Below are positions 17,093-26,188 of a DNA stretch of 64,000 bases, in pieces. This stretch comes from CAVQOB01 sp963714325. Its GTDB lineage: Bacteria > Pseudomonadota > Alphaproteobacteria > Rhizobiales > Hyphomicrobiaceae. The stretch's first letter is position 1. Each line of letters begins with the position of its first letter. A model generated the notes under the pieces. The model was not told the DNA's origin. It saw only the letters and a program-made list of their open reading frames with translations, and made no database searches. The DNA is taken from positions 1 through 64,000 of the forward strand of contig CAVQOB010000001.1 in NCBI GenBank assembly GCA_963714325.1, in the 5' to 3' direction. The position numbers were made by a program, and so were the translations under genes.

Positions 17093-17227
17093 TTGACCAG
17101 CAGAATCGGGTTGCGGTTCGGGAATAGCAGACTATGCGTCCTAGCGGGGCGTGGCCGATACGCACGCTTTGGCGTAGCTGCATTTGGCGCTAGGTTGGTG
17201 GGCAATCGACACCGGGAGCACTGCCAC

Positions 17228-17917
17228 ATGATCAAAGATCCGCCTATCCTGACCATCAAGCGCACTTGGAACCGGCCCGATCCCAAACTCGTCGCGCAAT
17301 TGCAGGGCGCGCAGACGGGGCATGTCATCGACGCGATGGAGGGGCGCGGTGCCCTGGACTATCAGATCAAGGCGCTGGATATGGCGAACGCATCATTCGT
17401 TGGCACTGCGATCACCGCGCAGACGTTTGCCAACGACAATCTCGCTATCCTGGCATCGCTGTCATATGTGCAGCCGGGCGACGTGATCATCGCCGCATCG
17501 GATGGATTTGCGCGCACCGCCGTCGTTGGCGACAATGTCTGTATGCTGGCGCGCAATGCCGGCGCCGTCGCGATCGTTATCGATGGCATGGCGCGTGACA
17601 TCGAGGGAATATTGCCGGTTGGTCTGCCGGTGCATGCGCGCGGCATCACGCCGAATTCGTGCGTCAAGACGGGGCCGGGCAAAGTGGGGTTGCCGGTCGT
17701 CGTCGGCGGTGTCGCGGTGCAGTCGGGTGATGTGGTGATCGGCGACAAGGACGGCGTCGTTGTTATTCCGCGGTCCGAGTTGAATGCAGTCGTTATGGCG
17801 CTTGCTGAGATTCGCAGACTTGAAGAGATAACGCAGGAGAAAATTCGCGCAGGATTAAAGATCTTGCCAGCTGTGGCCGAGCTGCTGAAGACGGACCGGG
17901 TGACGTTCGTCGATTGA
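17228..17917 (+). CDS. RraA-like protein (4-hydroxy-4-methyl-2-oxoglutarate aldolase family)
   Basis: 229 residues. 'TGHVIDAMEGRGALDYQIKAL' and 'FANDNLAILASLSYVQPGDVIIAASDGFARTAVVGDNVCMLARNAGAVAIVIDGMARDIEGI' are the conserved parts of the RraA/HMG aldolase fold, and 'VVIGDKDGVVVIPRSEL' is near the C-terminus. Family members are divalent-metal-dependent aldolases or oxaloacetate decarboxylases of aromatic or sugar-acid degradation; some regulate RNase E. The next gene, an enolase-superfamily enzyme on the same strand 54 bases away, favours a catabolic aldolase over an RNase regulator. The ATG at 17228 fits the family length. Confidence 0.8.
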   Translation: MIKDPPILTIKRTWNRPDPKLVAQLQGAQTGHVIDAMEGRGALDYQIKALDMANASFVGTAITAQTFANDNLAILASLSYVQPGDVIIAASDGFARTAVVGDNVCMLARNAGAVAIVIDGMARDIEGILPVGLPVHARGITPNSCVKTGPGKVGLPVVVGGVAVQSGDVVIGDKDGVVVIPRSELNAVVMALAEIRRLEEITQEKIRAGLKILPAVAELLKTDRVTFVD

Positions 17918-17971
17918 TGGGCGGCAATTCAACACTTGGACAATCGATTTTGATTGGGGGAAGACGTTGCG

Positions 17972-19177
17972 ATGAAAGTTACGGCCATCGAGACGGTGCG
18001 TGTTGGTGAGTTTCCGAACCTCTTGTGGGTGCAGGTGCATACGGACGAGGGGCTGATCGGGCTCGGCGAGACGTTCTATGGCCCGGAGGCAGCGGAAGCG
18101 CATATCCACGGCATCATCGCCACGGCGCTGATGGGGAAGGACCCCCGCAACGTCGAGGGTATTCAGGCGGTATTGACGGGATATGTCGGGTTCGCCTCGG
18201 CGAGTGCCGAGATGCGCGGGCGATCGGCGATCGATATCGCGTTGTGGGACATTCTTGGCCAAGCCGCGAACTTGCCACTGTGCGATCTGCTGGGCGGGCG
18301 GGTCCGTGACAAGATCAAGGTCTACAACACCTGCGCTGGGTATTCCTATGTGCAGACCAAGCCGACACAGGGGACTGCAAATTTTGGACTGACGGCGAAG
18401 AAGGGAGAGTACGAGGATCTCGAAGCGTTCCTGCATCGCGCGGATGAGTTGGCGTTGAGCCTGCTTGAGCAGGGCATCGACGCCATGAAGATCTGGCCGC
18501 TAGATTATGCAGCGGAAGCGTCGCAAGGCTATCGGATATCGCCAGCCGATCTGAAAAAAGGGCTTGAGCCATTCGAAAAAATCCGCAAGGCCTGCGGCGA
18601 CAAAATGGATATCGCTTGCGAACTGCATTCGCTGTGGAGCCGGCCGGAAGCAATTAAGATTGCGCGGGCGCTTGAGCCTTACAAGCCCATGTGGGTTGAA
18701 GATCCCGTGTTCATGGAACACATGCATTCGATCGGTGAAGTGGCGCGCGCGACGCGATCACCGATTGCGGTTGGCGAAACGCGGGGTGGGCGCGCCGACT
18801 TCCGGACCTTGCTCGACCTGAACGCGCTGTCCATGGTGATCATGGATGTGACGTGGTGCGGCGGCGTGAGCGAAGCCAAGAAGATCGCGACCATGGCAGA
18901 GCCCTATCAGACGCCCGTTGCATTTCACGATTGCACGGGGCCTGTGGCGCTACTGGTCTCAACACATCTTGCTTTGAACACCCGCAATTGCTGGGTGCAG
19001 GAGATCGTCCGGGCCTTCTACTACGGATGGTATCATCGCTTCGTCACAGAACTGCCACCGATCGAAAACGGCATGATCACCGTGCCAAAGGGGGTTGGGC
19101 TTGGAACAAAACTTGATCCCAAGGTGCTGAAGCGGAAGGACGCTAAAATCCGCAGGACGACGGCGAAGGATTTTTAG
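17972..19177 (+). CDS. Mandelate racemase/muconate lactonizing enzyme family (sugar-acid dehydratase-like)
   Basis: 401 residues, enolase superfamily. The N-terminal capping domain 'MKVTAIETVRVGEFPNLLWVQVHTDEGLIGLGE' is followed by the TIM barrel with 'AIDIALWDILGQAANLPLCDLLGG', a lysine in 'IDAMKIWPLD', acidic metal ligands in 'MDIACELHSLW', 'WVEDPV' and 'AVGETRGG', and 'PVAFHDCTGPVALL' with the probable catalytic histidine. Such enzymes abstract a proton alpha to a carboxylate, for example dehydrating aldonic acids. GGGGGAAG precedes the ATG. With the upstream RraA-like aldolase it suggests a short sugar-acid pathway. The substrate cannot be read from sequence. Confidence 0.85.
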   Translation: MKVTAIETVRVGEFPNLLWVQVHTDEGLIGLGETFYGPEAAEAHIHGIIATALMGKDPRNVEGIQAVLTGYVGFASASAEMRGRSAIDIALWDILGQAANLPLCDLLGGRVRDKIKVYNTCAGYSYVQTKPTQGTANFGLTAKKGEYEDLEAFLHRADELALSLLEQGIDAMKIWPLDYAAEASQGYRISPADLKKGLEPFEKIRKACGDKMDIACELHSLWSRPEAIKIARALEPYKPMWVEDPVFMEHMHSIGEVARATRSPIAVGETRGGRADFRTLLDLNALSMVIMDVTWCGGVSEAKKIATMAEPYQTPVAFHDCTGPVALLVSTHLALNTRNCWVQEIVRAFYYGWYHRFVTELPPIENGMITVPKGVGLGTKLDPKVLKRKDAKIRRTTAKDF

Positions 19178-19524
19178 GCCGGAGAAGGAAAGCTTTCGTG
19201 GTAACTTCAATGATAAGGCGCTCGCACGCTTGACTGCAACTATTGCTTGCTATTGTCTGCGACACTGCTATTTGAACGCGCTTTTCGTCCGCCGCCCTGT
19301 TCAAGGGACATCGCTGAGATTGTCTTGCACGTTGGCGCTTGCGAGCTTGCCTTGGAAAGGCCGCAGTCGGCGCGGAATTGTGGTGATGAACGCGGCATTG
19401 CTGCACTCCCGTCCTGCGGTTGGGTTATGCTGTCGGAGTGATGTAACGAGATGAAGCGAGAACCCTGGCGGAAGACGCCAGAGTGGTTTTGCGGCATCGA
19501 AAACCGAATTCATTGGAGATGATC
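19178..19524. other. Intergenic region before the alpha/beta-hydrolase-like gene
   Basis: About 350 bases with no supported gene. The open frames here lack recognisable protein features. The promoter of the downstream gene is expected here but I see no distinct motif. Confidence 0.5.
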
Positions 19525-20685
19525 ATGGTGCCGGCAAGAACGCGGGACGTAAAAGGTCAACTGGCTGGCGTTATCGCGTCGGCTGCGGTGCTCGCCAGCG
19601 TTGGCGCGGCGCTCGCGCAACAACCCGAGCAGCGCCAACAAGGGCAAACGGCTCAGGGCCGACCGGGCACGCAACAGCCGGCGCAGCAACCCGCGCAGCA
19701 GCAGGCCGCCCAACCGGCGCAACAAGTGACGGGCCGTGGCTTCGTCATTAAGACGCCGGATGGCGTCACGGTCAATGCGCAGGATTGGGGAAACCAACGC
19801 GGTCCGGTGGTGGTGTTGATCCACGACCAACTGCAGAATCATCAGATCTGGGCGCGTCAGATCAATAGTGAACTCGCGCGGGAGTTTCGCTTGGTCACCT
19901 GGGACCTGCGCGGTCACGGCAGTTCTGAGAAGCCGCTGGATCCACAATTCTATAATGATAGCAGCCGCTATGCCGACGAGTTGAAATGGGTGCTCGACGG
20001 ATTGGGGGTTGCGAGCAAACCGGTCGTGGTCGGCTGGGGTTATGGCACGCGCGTCATTGCCGACTATTTGAAGAAGCATGGCGGGACCAATCTGGCGGGG
20101 GTGATGTTCGTCAGCCCGGATTTGTCGGCGGTGAAGGAAGCTACCGGACCGGCAGGCCGTTTTCTCGGAGCTTCGGGCGACGGCGCCTTGCAGGATCTCT
20201 TGAATGCGGCGTTCGTACGTCGTCCGGCGCGCGAAGAGATGGAGCAGTTGCGATCAGTCGCTGCGGCGGTCCCACCGGCCGTGCGCCGCGCGATGCAGCG
20301 TCCGACTGACTATGAGCCCTGGCTGAAAGCGCAAACCATTCCGGTACACATTGCCTATGGGGCACAAGACACCTGGACGTTGCCGGTGCAGGCGACGTGG
20401 CTCGCGTCCGTCGTTCCGGGCGCTCGCGTGTCGGCATATGACGGGATCGGGCACGCACCACCGATCGAGGATGCGGCGCGCTTTAACAGCGAACTGACGG
20501 CGTTTGTGCGTGAGGCGCTGCGTGGTCCAGCGCCGGCAGCGCCTGTGCAAAAAAGTGCGGCGCCCGATCCGACGCCGGCTAAAGAGGCAGCAGTCCAGCC
20601 GCAACAGCAGCCGGCCCAACAACCGCAGCAGCCCGCGCAACCGCAGCAACCGGCCCGCAATCAAAGGCCCGCCCAGCAGCGCTGA
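19525..20685 (+). CDS. Secreted alpha/beta-hydrolase-fold protein lacking the nucleophile
   Basis: 386 residues. A signal peptide (about 1-31, cut after ALA) is followed by a Gln/Pro-rich linker (32-68), the alpha/beta-hydrolase domain (70-335) and a second Gln/Pro/Ala-rich tail. The domain shows 'WDLRGHGSSEKP', the acid in 'YGAQDTWTLP' and the histidine in 'YDGIGHAPPIED'. The nucleophile elbow reads G-W-G-Y-G at 170-174, so the usual Ser/Cys/Asp is Gly172 (GGT at 20038-20040), and the oxyanion HG motif reads HD. It is therefore probably not a hydrolase of the classical type; binding or scaffolding is possible. GGAG lies 6 bases before the ATG. Confidence 0.8.
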   Translation: MVPARTRDVKGQLAGVIASAAVLASVGAALAQQPEQRQQGQTAQGRPGTQQPAQQPAQQQAAQPAQQVTGRGFVIKTPDGVTVNAQDWGNQRGPVVVLIHDQLQNHQIWARQINSELAREFRLVTWDLRGHGSSEKPLDPQFYNDSSRYADELKWVLDGLGVASKPVVVGWGYGTRVIADYLKKHGGTNLAGVMFVSPDLSAVKEATGPAGRFLGASGDGALQDLLNAAFVRRPAREEMEQLRSVAAAVPPAVRRAMQRPTDYEPWLKAQTIPVHIAYGAQDTWTLPVQATWLASVVPGARVSAYDGIGHAPPIEDAARFNSELTAFVREALRGPAPAAPVQKSAAPDPTPAKEAAVQPQQQPAQQPQQPAQPQQPARNQRPAQQR

Positions 20686-20724
20686 TTGGTCCGGCGGGAC
20701 CTAGACCGGCAAACGATAACAGCA

Positions 20725-20752
20725 GGGGATCTCGTTTCGAGGTCCCCTTTAT
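20725..20752 (+). terminator. Rho-independent terminator
   Basis: A 10-bp stem GGGGATCTCG / CGAGGTCCCC (one G-U pair) with loop TTT is followed by TTTATT, 39 bases after the stop codon of the alpha/beta-hydrolase-like gene. Confidence 0.75.
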
Positions 20753-21068
20753 TGGTTGGCCCTGGCGAATGGTCCGGGAATACAGGAAGCGTGGGGTGAT
20801 GAGGGTGTCATGCCGACCAATGAAGTGATCAACCCGTGTTCCCCGAAGCGACGGGTCGGTATCCGCGTGCGGGGTTGGTGGGGCGGCCGCGCGCAAGAAT
20901 AAGAGCATACCGGCCCACAGTCGGGCGATACGAGTCGAATGCTTCTGCGGGCCGGTATCAGTGCCCCGAGCGACGGCCACAAAAAAGGGGCGCCGAAGAC
21001 GGTACCCCTTGATTGTCTACTCTACCGGCGATCAAAGCTTGCGTCAGCGATTAACTGTGATGCCCGCC
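20753..21068. other. Intergenic region between convergent genes
   Basis: About 315 bases between two genes that converge. A GGTACCCC and a GGGGCGCC-containing stretch near 20990-21007 could pair weakly, but I see no gene or clear terminator for the minus-strand gene. Confidence 0.4.
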
Positions 21069-22292
21069 TTAGTGCTGGCCCCACAGTTCGATGGTGCCAT
21101 CGCCGCGCAGTGAGGGCCGCGACTTATACGCGATCGAAACGGCTTTCAAGTACTGGCCGCGGCCGGGGATTTCGATAACCGCCGAGGTGTCGCCGGGGCG
21201 CAGCACGGTATTGACCGGAATTTCCTGGCGATAGCCGTTCTCAAAGATGATGACCAGACCGCGAACGTCGACCGCGCTGTTGCGGCCTTGCAGCCGCAAT
21301 TTCTTGAAAGTACCGAAGCGCGTGCCGATCTCGAAGTTGTCGCTGTCGGTGCGGAACATGCTGGCACTCTGCGCGCCGATCAACTGCCAGCCACTGGTAT
21401 CCTGCTGGTAGCCGCCGCCTTGTCCAGCATAGCCTTGTGCATAATCACCATAGACCTCGATGACGGCTTTGCGGCCGCCGCCGGGACGCGTACCATAGGT
21501 CAACTCGATGGTGTCGATGAAGCGATCCCTCGGCAACGCGATCTCGGCCGTACGGCTGCCCTGCGGGATCATCTGGTTGACCGGATAGTTCTGTGCCTCG
21601 CCGCGAACGAAGTTGATCTTGATGTTGCGCACGAAGACGTCGTTTTCGCGCACGCGGATCGCGATTTTCTCGAAGCGGCCCTTGTCGCGGCCGACGGTGA
21701 TGATGTCGCGATCGCCGCCGAATTCAGCCGTCTGTACGCCGAACAACACCCAGTCCTTCGGGATGTCACGCGACAGCTGCGGTGGGGGTGGAGCTGCAGG
21801 GCGACCCTGGACGCGATCACCGAGCAGGGCCAGACGCGCGCCGCGGTTGCTGTTGCGCCAGTTCGGCTCGGGGCGATAGTTCACCTGCACCGACTCGATG
21901 AAGCGACGGTCGCCTTCAAGGTCGATGACATCGCTCATTTCGCCGCTACCAAGTTTGCGGCGGAAAGGAATTTCCTGCGTCTGGCGGTTGCCGTAGGTGA
22001 CGACAAGGCTGCGGATGAAGATATCGTCATCAAGCGCGCGGAAGCGGATGGCGGTGTGCTGGCCTTCGCGGCGCCCGACCGGCATGACAATAGTGTCGGC
22101 GCGCGGATCGATCCGCTTGACGTCGAGTTCGTCCCACGCTTCGACACGATTGTCGAAGGTACGCTGGCTGTAGAAGCGGCGATCGTCACTGCGATTATCG
22201 TCGCGGCGCTGAGCGTCGGCCGGCGTGCCGGCAAACATCAGGCCTGTGACGGCCACGGCTGCAAGCCGTAGGGTCCAGGTTGCAAAACGCAT
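21069..22292 (-). CDS. Secreted protein of three beta-rich repeats (DUF2541-like)
   Basis: 407 residues with a signal peptide (MRFATWTLRLAAVAVTGLMF, cut near ADAQ). The mature part has three related modules of about 100-115 residues. Each shows a sequence such as 'GQHTAIRFRALDDDIFIRSL', 'KGRFEKIAIRVRENDVFVRN' or 'FGTFKKLRLQGRNSAVDVRG', followed by 'VVTYGNRQTQEIPF', 'KINFVRGEAQNYPV' or 'VIIFENGYRQEIPV', then a glycine-rich turn and 'DTIELTYGTRP'-type strands. The pattern resembles DUF2541-type beta-sandwich domains; I infer a periplasmic binding or structural role. GAGG lies 8 bases before the ATG at 22292. An extension to 22337 is open but lacks these features. Confidence 0.6.
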   Translation of the reverse strand: MRFATWTLRLAAVAVTGLMFAGTPADAQRRDDNRSDDRRFYSQRTFDNRVEAWDELDVKRIDPRADTIVMPVGRREGQHTAIRFRALDDDIFIRSLVVTYGNRQTQEIPFRRKLGSGEMSDVIDLEGDRRFIESVQVNYRPEPNWRNSNRGARLALLGDRVQGRPAAPPPPQLSRDIPKDWVLFGVQTAEFGGDRDIITVGRDKGRFEKIAIRVRENDVFVRNIKINFVRGEAQNYPVNQMIPQGSRTAEIALPRDRFIDTIELTYGTRPGGGRKAVIEVYGDYAQGYAGQGGGYQQDTSGWQLIGAQSASMFRTDSDNFEIGTRFGTFKKLRLQGRNSAVDVRGLVIIFENGYRQEIPVNTVLRPGDTSAVIEIPGRGQYLKAVSIAYKSRPSLRGDGTIELWGQH

Positions 22293-22466
22293 AGAGGTTA
22301 CCTCATTGACAGGATTGAAGGTTGGGCGTGCCAACAAGGCAAGCGCTCAGACCGCGCCTTAAACTCTATCAGGAGATTGGTGGCGGGAAAGAGGCAATTG
22401 CGGGCGACCCGGCTCACAAAGTCGAGATTTTTCGGGGTGGGGGTTGAGTTTAGGGGGATGGGGAGG

Positions 22467-23792
22467 CTACCGCGGGGGCTCCAGACGTAACAGAGCCGCC
22501 GCGCTGCCTTTCATTTCGGGATTGAACGCAACCGCTCGGCGGTACTGAACAATGGCTTCATCTTTGCGGCCGAGGGCCTCAAGGATATGCGCATACGTGT
22601 CGACCGAAGGGCCGCTGTTTGGGTTCAACTCAAGCGATTTCGCGACATCAACGAGGCCGCTGTCATGCAATCCGAGTTGATACTTCGCCCAAGCACGATT
22701 GTTCCACACGACGGCGTTCTTCGGGTTGAGTTCGATCGCCTTGTCGTAGTCGATGAGTGAACTCCGGTGGTCTCCGGACTTAGCTCGGGCTAACGCACGA
22801 TTGGCAAAGGCGTCGGCGTTAGAAGGATCGGACGCGATGATTGTGTTGAAATCCGCAATCGCTTTCTCAAATTCTTTTCGATCCGTGAACAGGATTCCAC
22901 GATTGCGCAGTGCGAATTTATAGGTTGGGTCGATTTCTAGGGCACTCTCAAGATCCTTGAGAGCGGCCGGATCATCCTTGAGTTTTCGATGTGCAAGCGC
23001 TCGCAAGTTCAACGCGGAGGCCGAACGAGGCTTGAGGTTGAGAGCCTTATTGAGATCGGTGACTGCCTCCTTGAACTGATTCAAATCGCCATGGACCAAC
23101 GATCTGTTGTGGAACAAATCTGAATCCGTGGGTTCGAGTTCTATTCCAGTGGTGTATGCAGCGATCGCTTCGTTGAAACGTTTCAAGGCGCGGAATGCGA
23201 TCCCGCGATTGTTGTGGGGCCATGACTTCTTGGTTTCTATTTCTGATGCTGCATCGTAGTCAACAATGGCGCGGATGTGTTCACTCTCGGCCGCGAAACT
23301 GAAGCCGCGCCGCATGACTGCGTCGAAGTATCGGGCGTCAATAGCAAGTGCCGCGTCAAAATCGGCAATCGCTTTGTCATGGTCGCCCTTGTCGGCGAAG
23401 GTGCGTCCGCGATTGAGATGTGCGAGCTTATATTTGGGGTCAATTTCGAGTGCTCTGGTCAGGTCGGCGAGTGCGAGATCGAAGGATTTTCTTCGGCGAT
23501 GAACCACACCTCGGTCGTTTAAAATCTCGACGGCAGAAGGATCGATCGTAAACGCGATGTTGTAGTCGCGCAGTGCTTGATCGAGATCGCCCATCTCGAC
23601 GCGGAGCGCGCCCCGGTTGCGAAGGGCATTTACATGTCGAGGATCGAGTTCCAGTGCCTTACCATAATCATTCAGCGCCATAACGCGGTCTTTCAGGGCC
23701 GTGTGCACTAGACCACGATGATTGTAAGCCGCGACAAATTTTGGGTCGTTAGTTGAATGGCTAGGTCGAAAGACCCGGACCAGGTGGGTCAT
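22467..23792 (-). CDS. TPR-repeat protein, C-terminal part of a probably broken gene
   Basis: 441 residues made almost wholly of 34-residue tetratricopeptide repeats (about twelve), with units such as 'YNHRGLVHTALKDRVMALNDYGKALELDP' and 'NNRAWAKYQLGLHDSGLVDVAKSLELNP'. TPRs bind partner proteins. It has no signal peptide, and its first residues (MTHLVRVFRPSHSTND) do not look like a TPR protein start. The preceding TPR frame (23789-24445) stops within 4 bases of this start in another frame, so the two probably belong to one gene broken by a frameshift. Confidence 0.65.
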   Translation of the reverse strand: MTHLVRVFRPSHSTNDPKFVAAYNHRGLVHTALKDRVMALNDYGKALELDPRHVNALRNRGALRVEMGDLDQALRDYNIAFTIDPSAVEILNDRGVVHRRRKSFDLALADLTRALEIDPKYKLAHLNRGRTFADKGDHDKAIADFDAALAIDARYFDAVMRRGFSFAAESEHIRAIVDYDAASEIETKKSWPHNNRGIAFRALKRFNEAIAAYTTGIELEPTDSDLFHNRSLVHGDLNQFKEAVTDLNKALNLKPRSASALNLRALAHRKLKDDPAALKDLESALEIDPTYKFALRNRGILFTDRKEFEKAIADFNTIIASDPSNADAFANRALARAKSGDHRSSLIDYDKAIELNPKNAVVWNNRAWAKYQLGLHDSGLVDVAKSLELNPNSGPSVDTYAHILEALGRKDEAIVQYRRAVAFNPEMKGSAAALLRLEPPR

Positions 23793-24445
23793 AGCGGTTG
23801 AGGACTCTCAACGCGTTTGCCACGACTGCTAAATGCAGGCTCGTACTTCGGATCGACGCCGATAGCTGCATCATAGTCGCGGACAGCCCGATCGTATTCC
23901 CCCTTGGACGCGTAGGTCGCTCCTCGCCACGTTAGTGCGATGGCATCCTTGCCGTTGATCGCAATCGCAGCATCGGAGTTCATGATTGCCAGGTCATATT
24001 GACCTTTGCTGTGGTAATTCTGGCCACGGTTGCGCAAAGCAAGCGCATTCGATGTGTCGATTTCGAGGGCCTTCGTGAGATCGGAGATCGCCAAATCGAA
24101 GTTTTTGCCGCCGCGATGGACGTGCGCTCGATTGTTCAGTGCTGAGGAATCTTTTGGATCGAGTTCGAGTGCCTTGTTCAGGTCGGCCAGTGCGCGGACT
24201 TTGTCGCCCTTGTCGTCGTAGCTATCGCCGCGATTGCGATAATAGAGCGCGACGTTCGGGGCGAGTTCGATCGCACGATCAAACGACTTGATGGCTTCGG
24301 GGTAATTCTTCGGTGCGCCATGGAGAGCCCGTGAAGCGGTCAGAGTGAGGGATCTTCGGAAGCATAGTGGTTGCGCGGCGGCGATGCAGGAACGGGCATC
24401 GTAATGGTGATGTTGCAATAGTTGGCTTGGCACAGTGCGAACCAT
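23789..24445 (-). CDS. TPR-repeat protein, middle part of a probably broken gene
   Basis: 218 residues with about five TPR units ('YYRNRGDSYDDKGDKVRALADLNKALELDP', 'ALNNRAHVHRGGKNFDLAISDLTKALEID', 'ALTWRGATYASKGEYDRAVRDYDAAIGVDP'). The first ~45 residues are not TPR-like, and the last residues (GKRVESPQPL) depart from the pattern, as expected after a frameshift. It overlaps the next TPR frame by 4 bases. It lies between an N-terminal part carrying a signal peptide (24510-25028) and a long C-terminal part (22467-23792). Together they would make one secreted TPR protein of roughly 800 residues. Confidence 0.5.
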   Translation of the reverse strand: MVRTVPSQLLQHHHYDARSCIAAAQPLCFRRSLTLTASRALHGAPKNYPEAIKSFDRAIELAPNVALYYRNRGDSYDDKGDKVRALADLNKALELDPKDSSALNNRAHVHRGGKNFDLAISDLTKALEIDTSNALALRNRGQNYHSKGQYDLAIMNSDAAIAINGKDAIALTWRGATYASKGEYDRAVRDYDAAIGVDPKYEPAFSSRGKRVESPQPL

Positions 24446-24509
24446 GCCGCATGATTTGAGCGATCGAGACGGATAGCTCGACTCAGGTCATTGGCGGCGA
24501 GGAAGCGGG

Positions 24510-25028
24510 TCAATTGCAGAAGAGTCCAAGGTCGTTAAAACTGCATGGCATCGTGCAGGTACGCAGCCGGTCGAAGTCAGCGAGTGCTTTTTCGCGCTCC
24601 TCAAGCCGCCAGTACGCAGTGCCCCGGCCAAGATAAGTGACGTGTCGGATCTCAGCGATGGCAGGGAGATTGAGGGCTTGATCAAAATCTTTGATGGCTC
24701 GCGGAATGTCACCCCTTTCTGTCCACACCATGCCGCGCGCGGAATAGCCAAGCGAGGATTTGGCATCGGCCGCAATCGCGCGGCGTGCATATTCCATGGC
24801 TATGTCGAGATTGTTCGTCTCAAGGTAGATTGCAGCTATGGCACTCAACGTGATGGCGATATTTGCTTTTGTCTGACCACTTTGTTTGAGGAGCTTCTGG
24901 CAGGCCTCGATCCGCTGTTTGGGCTCCTTGTTGCCGTCACAGGCCGCCGCCGGCGTCGCGTGCAACCCCGCAACGAGGCAGCAAGCAGAAACGACGACCG
25001 AAAGCCAGAATTGCTGTTTAGTCCGCAT
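24510..25028 (-). CDS. Exported TPR-repeat protein, N-terminal part
   Basis: 172 residues starting MRTKQQFWLSVVVSACCLVA, a signal peptide cut near TPAAAC. Three TPR units follow ('AIAAIYLETNNLDIAMEYARRAIAADA', 'YSARGMVWTERGDIPRAIKDFDQALNL', 'YLGRGTAYWRLEEREKALADFDRL'). The last ~14 residues lose the pattern and the frame stops at 24510. The TPR frames that follow downstream on the same strand suggest this is the 5' part of a larger gene now split. As a standalone, a short periplasmic TPR protein would still be conceivable. Confidence 0.55.
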   Translation of the reverse strand: MRTKQQFWLSVVVSACCLVAGLHATPAAACDGNKEPKQRIEACQKLLKQSGQTKANIAITLSAIAAIYLETNNLDIAMEYARRAIAADAKSSLGYSARGMVWTERGDIPRAIKDFDQALNLPAIAEIRHVTYLGRGTAYWRLEEREKALADFDRLRTCTMPCSFNDLGLFCN

Positions 25029-25180
25029 CTTTCGCCCCCAATTGCGGAAGTTCTGACTACGGCGCACTATAAGCATTTTTAATGATCAAGCCTGTCGGGG
25101 ACTGGGCTCCCACTTCTCCTACTACTTCCGAATCGGCGCATCGATTGACAGATACAACTCGAGGTTTGGCGGGGGTGGGT

Positions 25181-26188
25181 ATGGTCGAGCGTGTGAGCAA
25201 CAAGGGCCGGGCAGGCGTGACAGAGATTGCATCGCGGAACGACGAGGCACGGCCATCCGCTAATAAAGTGGTCAAGGCCAAGACCGCTCGCAAATCGGCG
25301 AAACCCGCAGCCACCAAGGGCTTCGACAAGAAGACTATTGCGCTGGTCTATGACTTCGACGGCACGCTGTCGCCGAAGCCGATGCAGGAATACGCGTTTC
25401 TGCCGAAGATCGGTGTTGATGCCAATGCATTCTGGGCGGAGAGCAATCGGATTGCCAAAGAACAAGGCGCCGATCCGCTGATTACCTATATGCACCTGAT
25501 GTACAAGAAGGCCAAAGAGCGCGGCGTGCGGATCGATCGCGAGGATCTCGTCGCGCAGGGTCGCGATATTGATTTCTATCCGGGCGTCGCCGAGTGGTTC
25601 GATGAGATCACGGAATACGTGCGCATCCGCGCTGAAAATACCGGTGTCGACGTGCGGCACTATCTGATTTCATCGGGATTGACGGAGATCGTCGAGGGCA
25701 CGTCGATCTACAAGAAATTCCATAATGTGTTTGCATCAGAGTACTGGTTCGAGGCCTATGACCTGCCGTATCCCAAGCGCGTCATCACCGATACCGGCAA
25801 GACACAGTATCTGTTCCGCATCAACAAGGGCATCGAAAATCTTGGGCAGAGCATCAATCACCATATGCCCGAAGATCTCCGGCCCATACCCTTCTCGAAC
25901 ATGATCTACTTCGGTGATGGCGACACCGACGTGCCATCGATGGCGGTGGTGCGCAAGAGTGGCGGGTTTGCGGTCGCGGTGCATCCGCCGGGCAAGACGC
26001 GCGAGGCCGAGAAGGCCAAAGACAAGTGCGTGGGATTGCTGAAAGCGCAACGCGTCGACTTCTTCGCCACCGCTGACTATCGGCGCGGCTCCGATCTCTT
26101 CCGCCGCACAACTTTCATCCTCGACAAGATGCTCGCCGAGATCCGCCTGCAAGAGGAGATGTGGCGGTTCCGCAAAGAGGTGAAGTGA
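25181..26188 (+). CDS. HAD-superfamily hydrolase
   Basis: About 335 residues. A basic, low-complexity N-terminus (KAKTARKSAKPAATKG) precedes the HAD core: motif I 'VYDFDGTLSP' with the nucleophilic aspartate, motif II 'YLISSG', and motif IV 'YFGDGDTDVPSM' with the metal-binding aspartates. HAD enzymes of this type dephosphorylate small molecules or proteins through an aspartyl-phosphate. The cap lies between motifs I and II (about 100 residues). I prefer the ATG at 25181 after GGGGGTGGG; the frame is open to 25082. Substrate unknown. Confidence 0.75.
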   Translation: MVERVSNKGRAGVTEIASRNDEARPSANKVVKAKTARKSAKPAATKGFDKKTIALVYDFDGTLSPKPMQEYAFLPKIGVDANAFWAESNRIAKEQGADPLITYMHLMYKKAKERGVRIDREDLVAQGRDIDFYPGVAEWFDEITEYVRIRAENTGVDVRHYLISSGLTEIVEGTSIYKKFHNVFASEYWFEAYDLPYPKRVITDTGKTQYLFRINKGIENLGQSINHHMPEDLRPIPFSNMIYFGDGDTDVPSMAVVRKSGGFAVAVHPPGKTREAEKAKDKCVGLLKAQRVDFFATADYRRGSDLFRRTTFILDKMLAEIRLQEEMWRFRKEVK

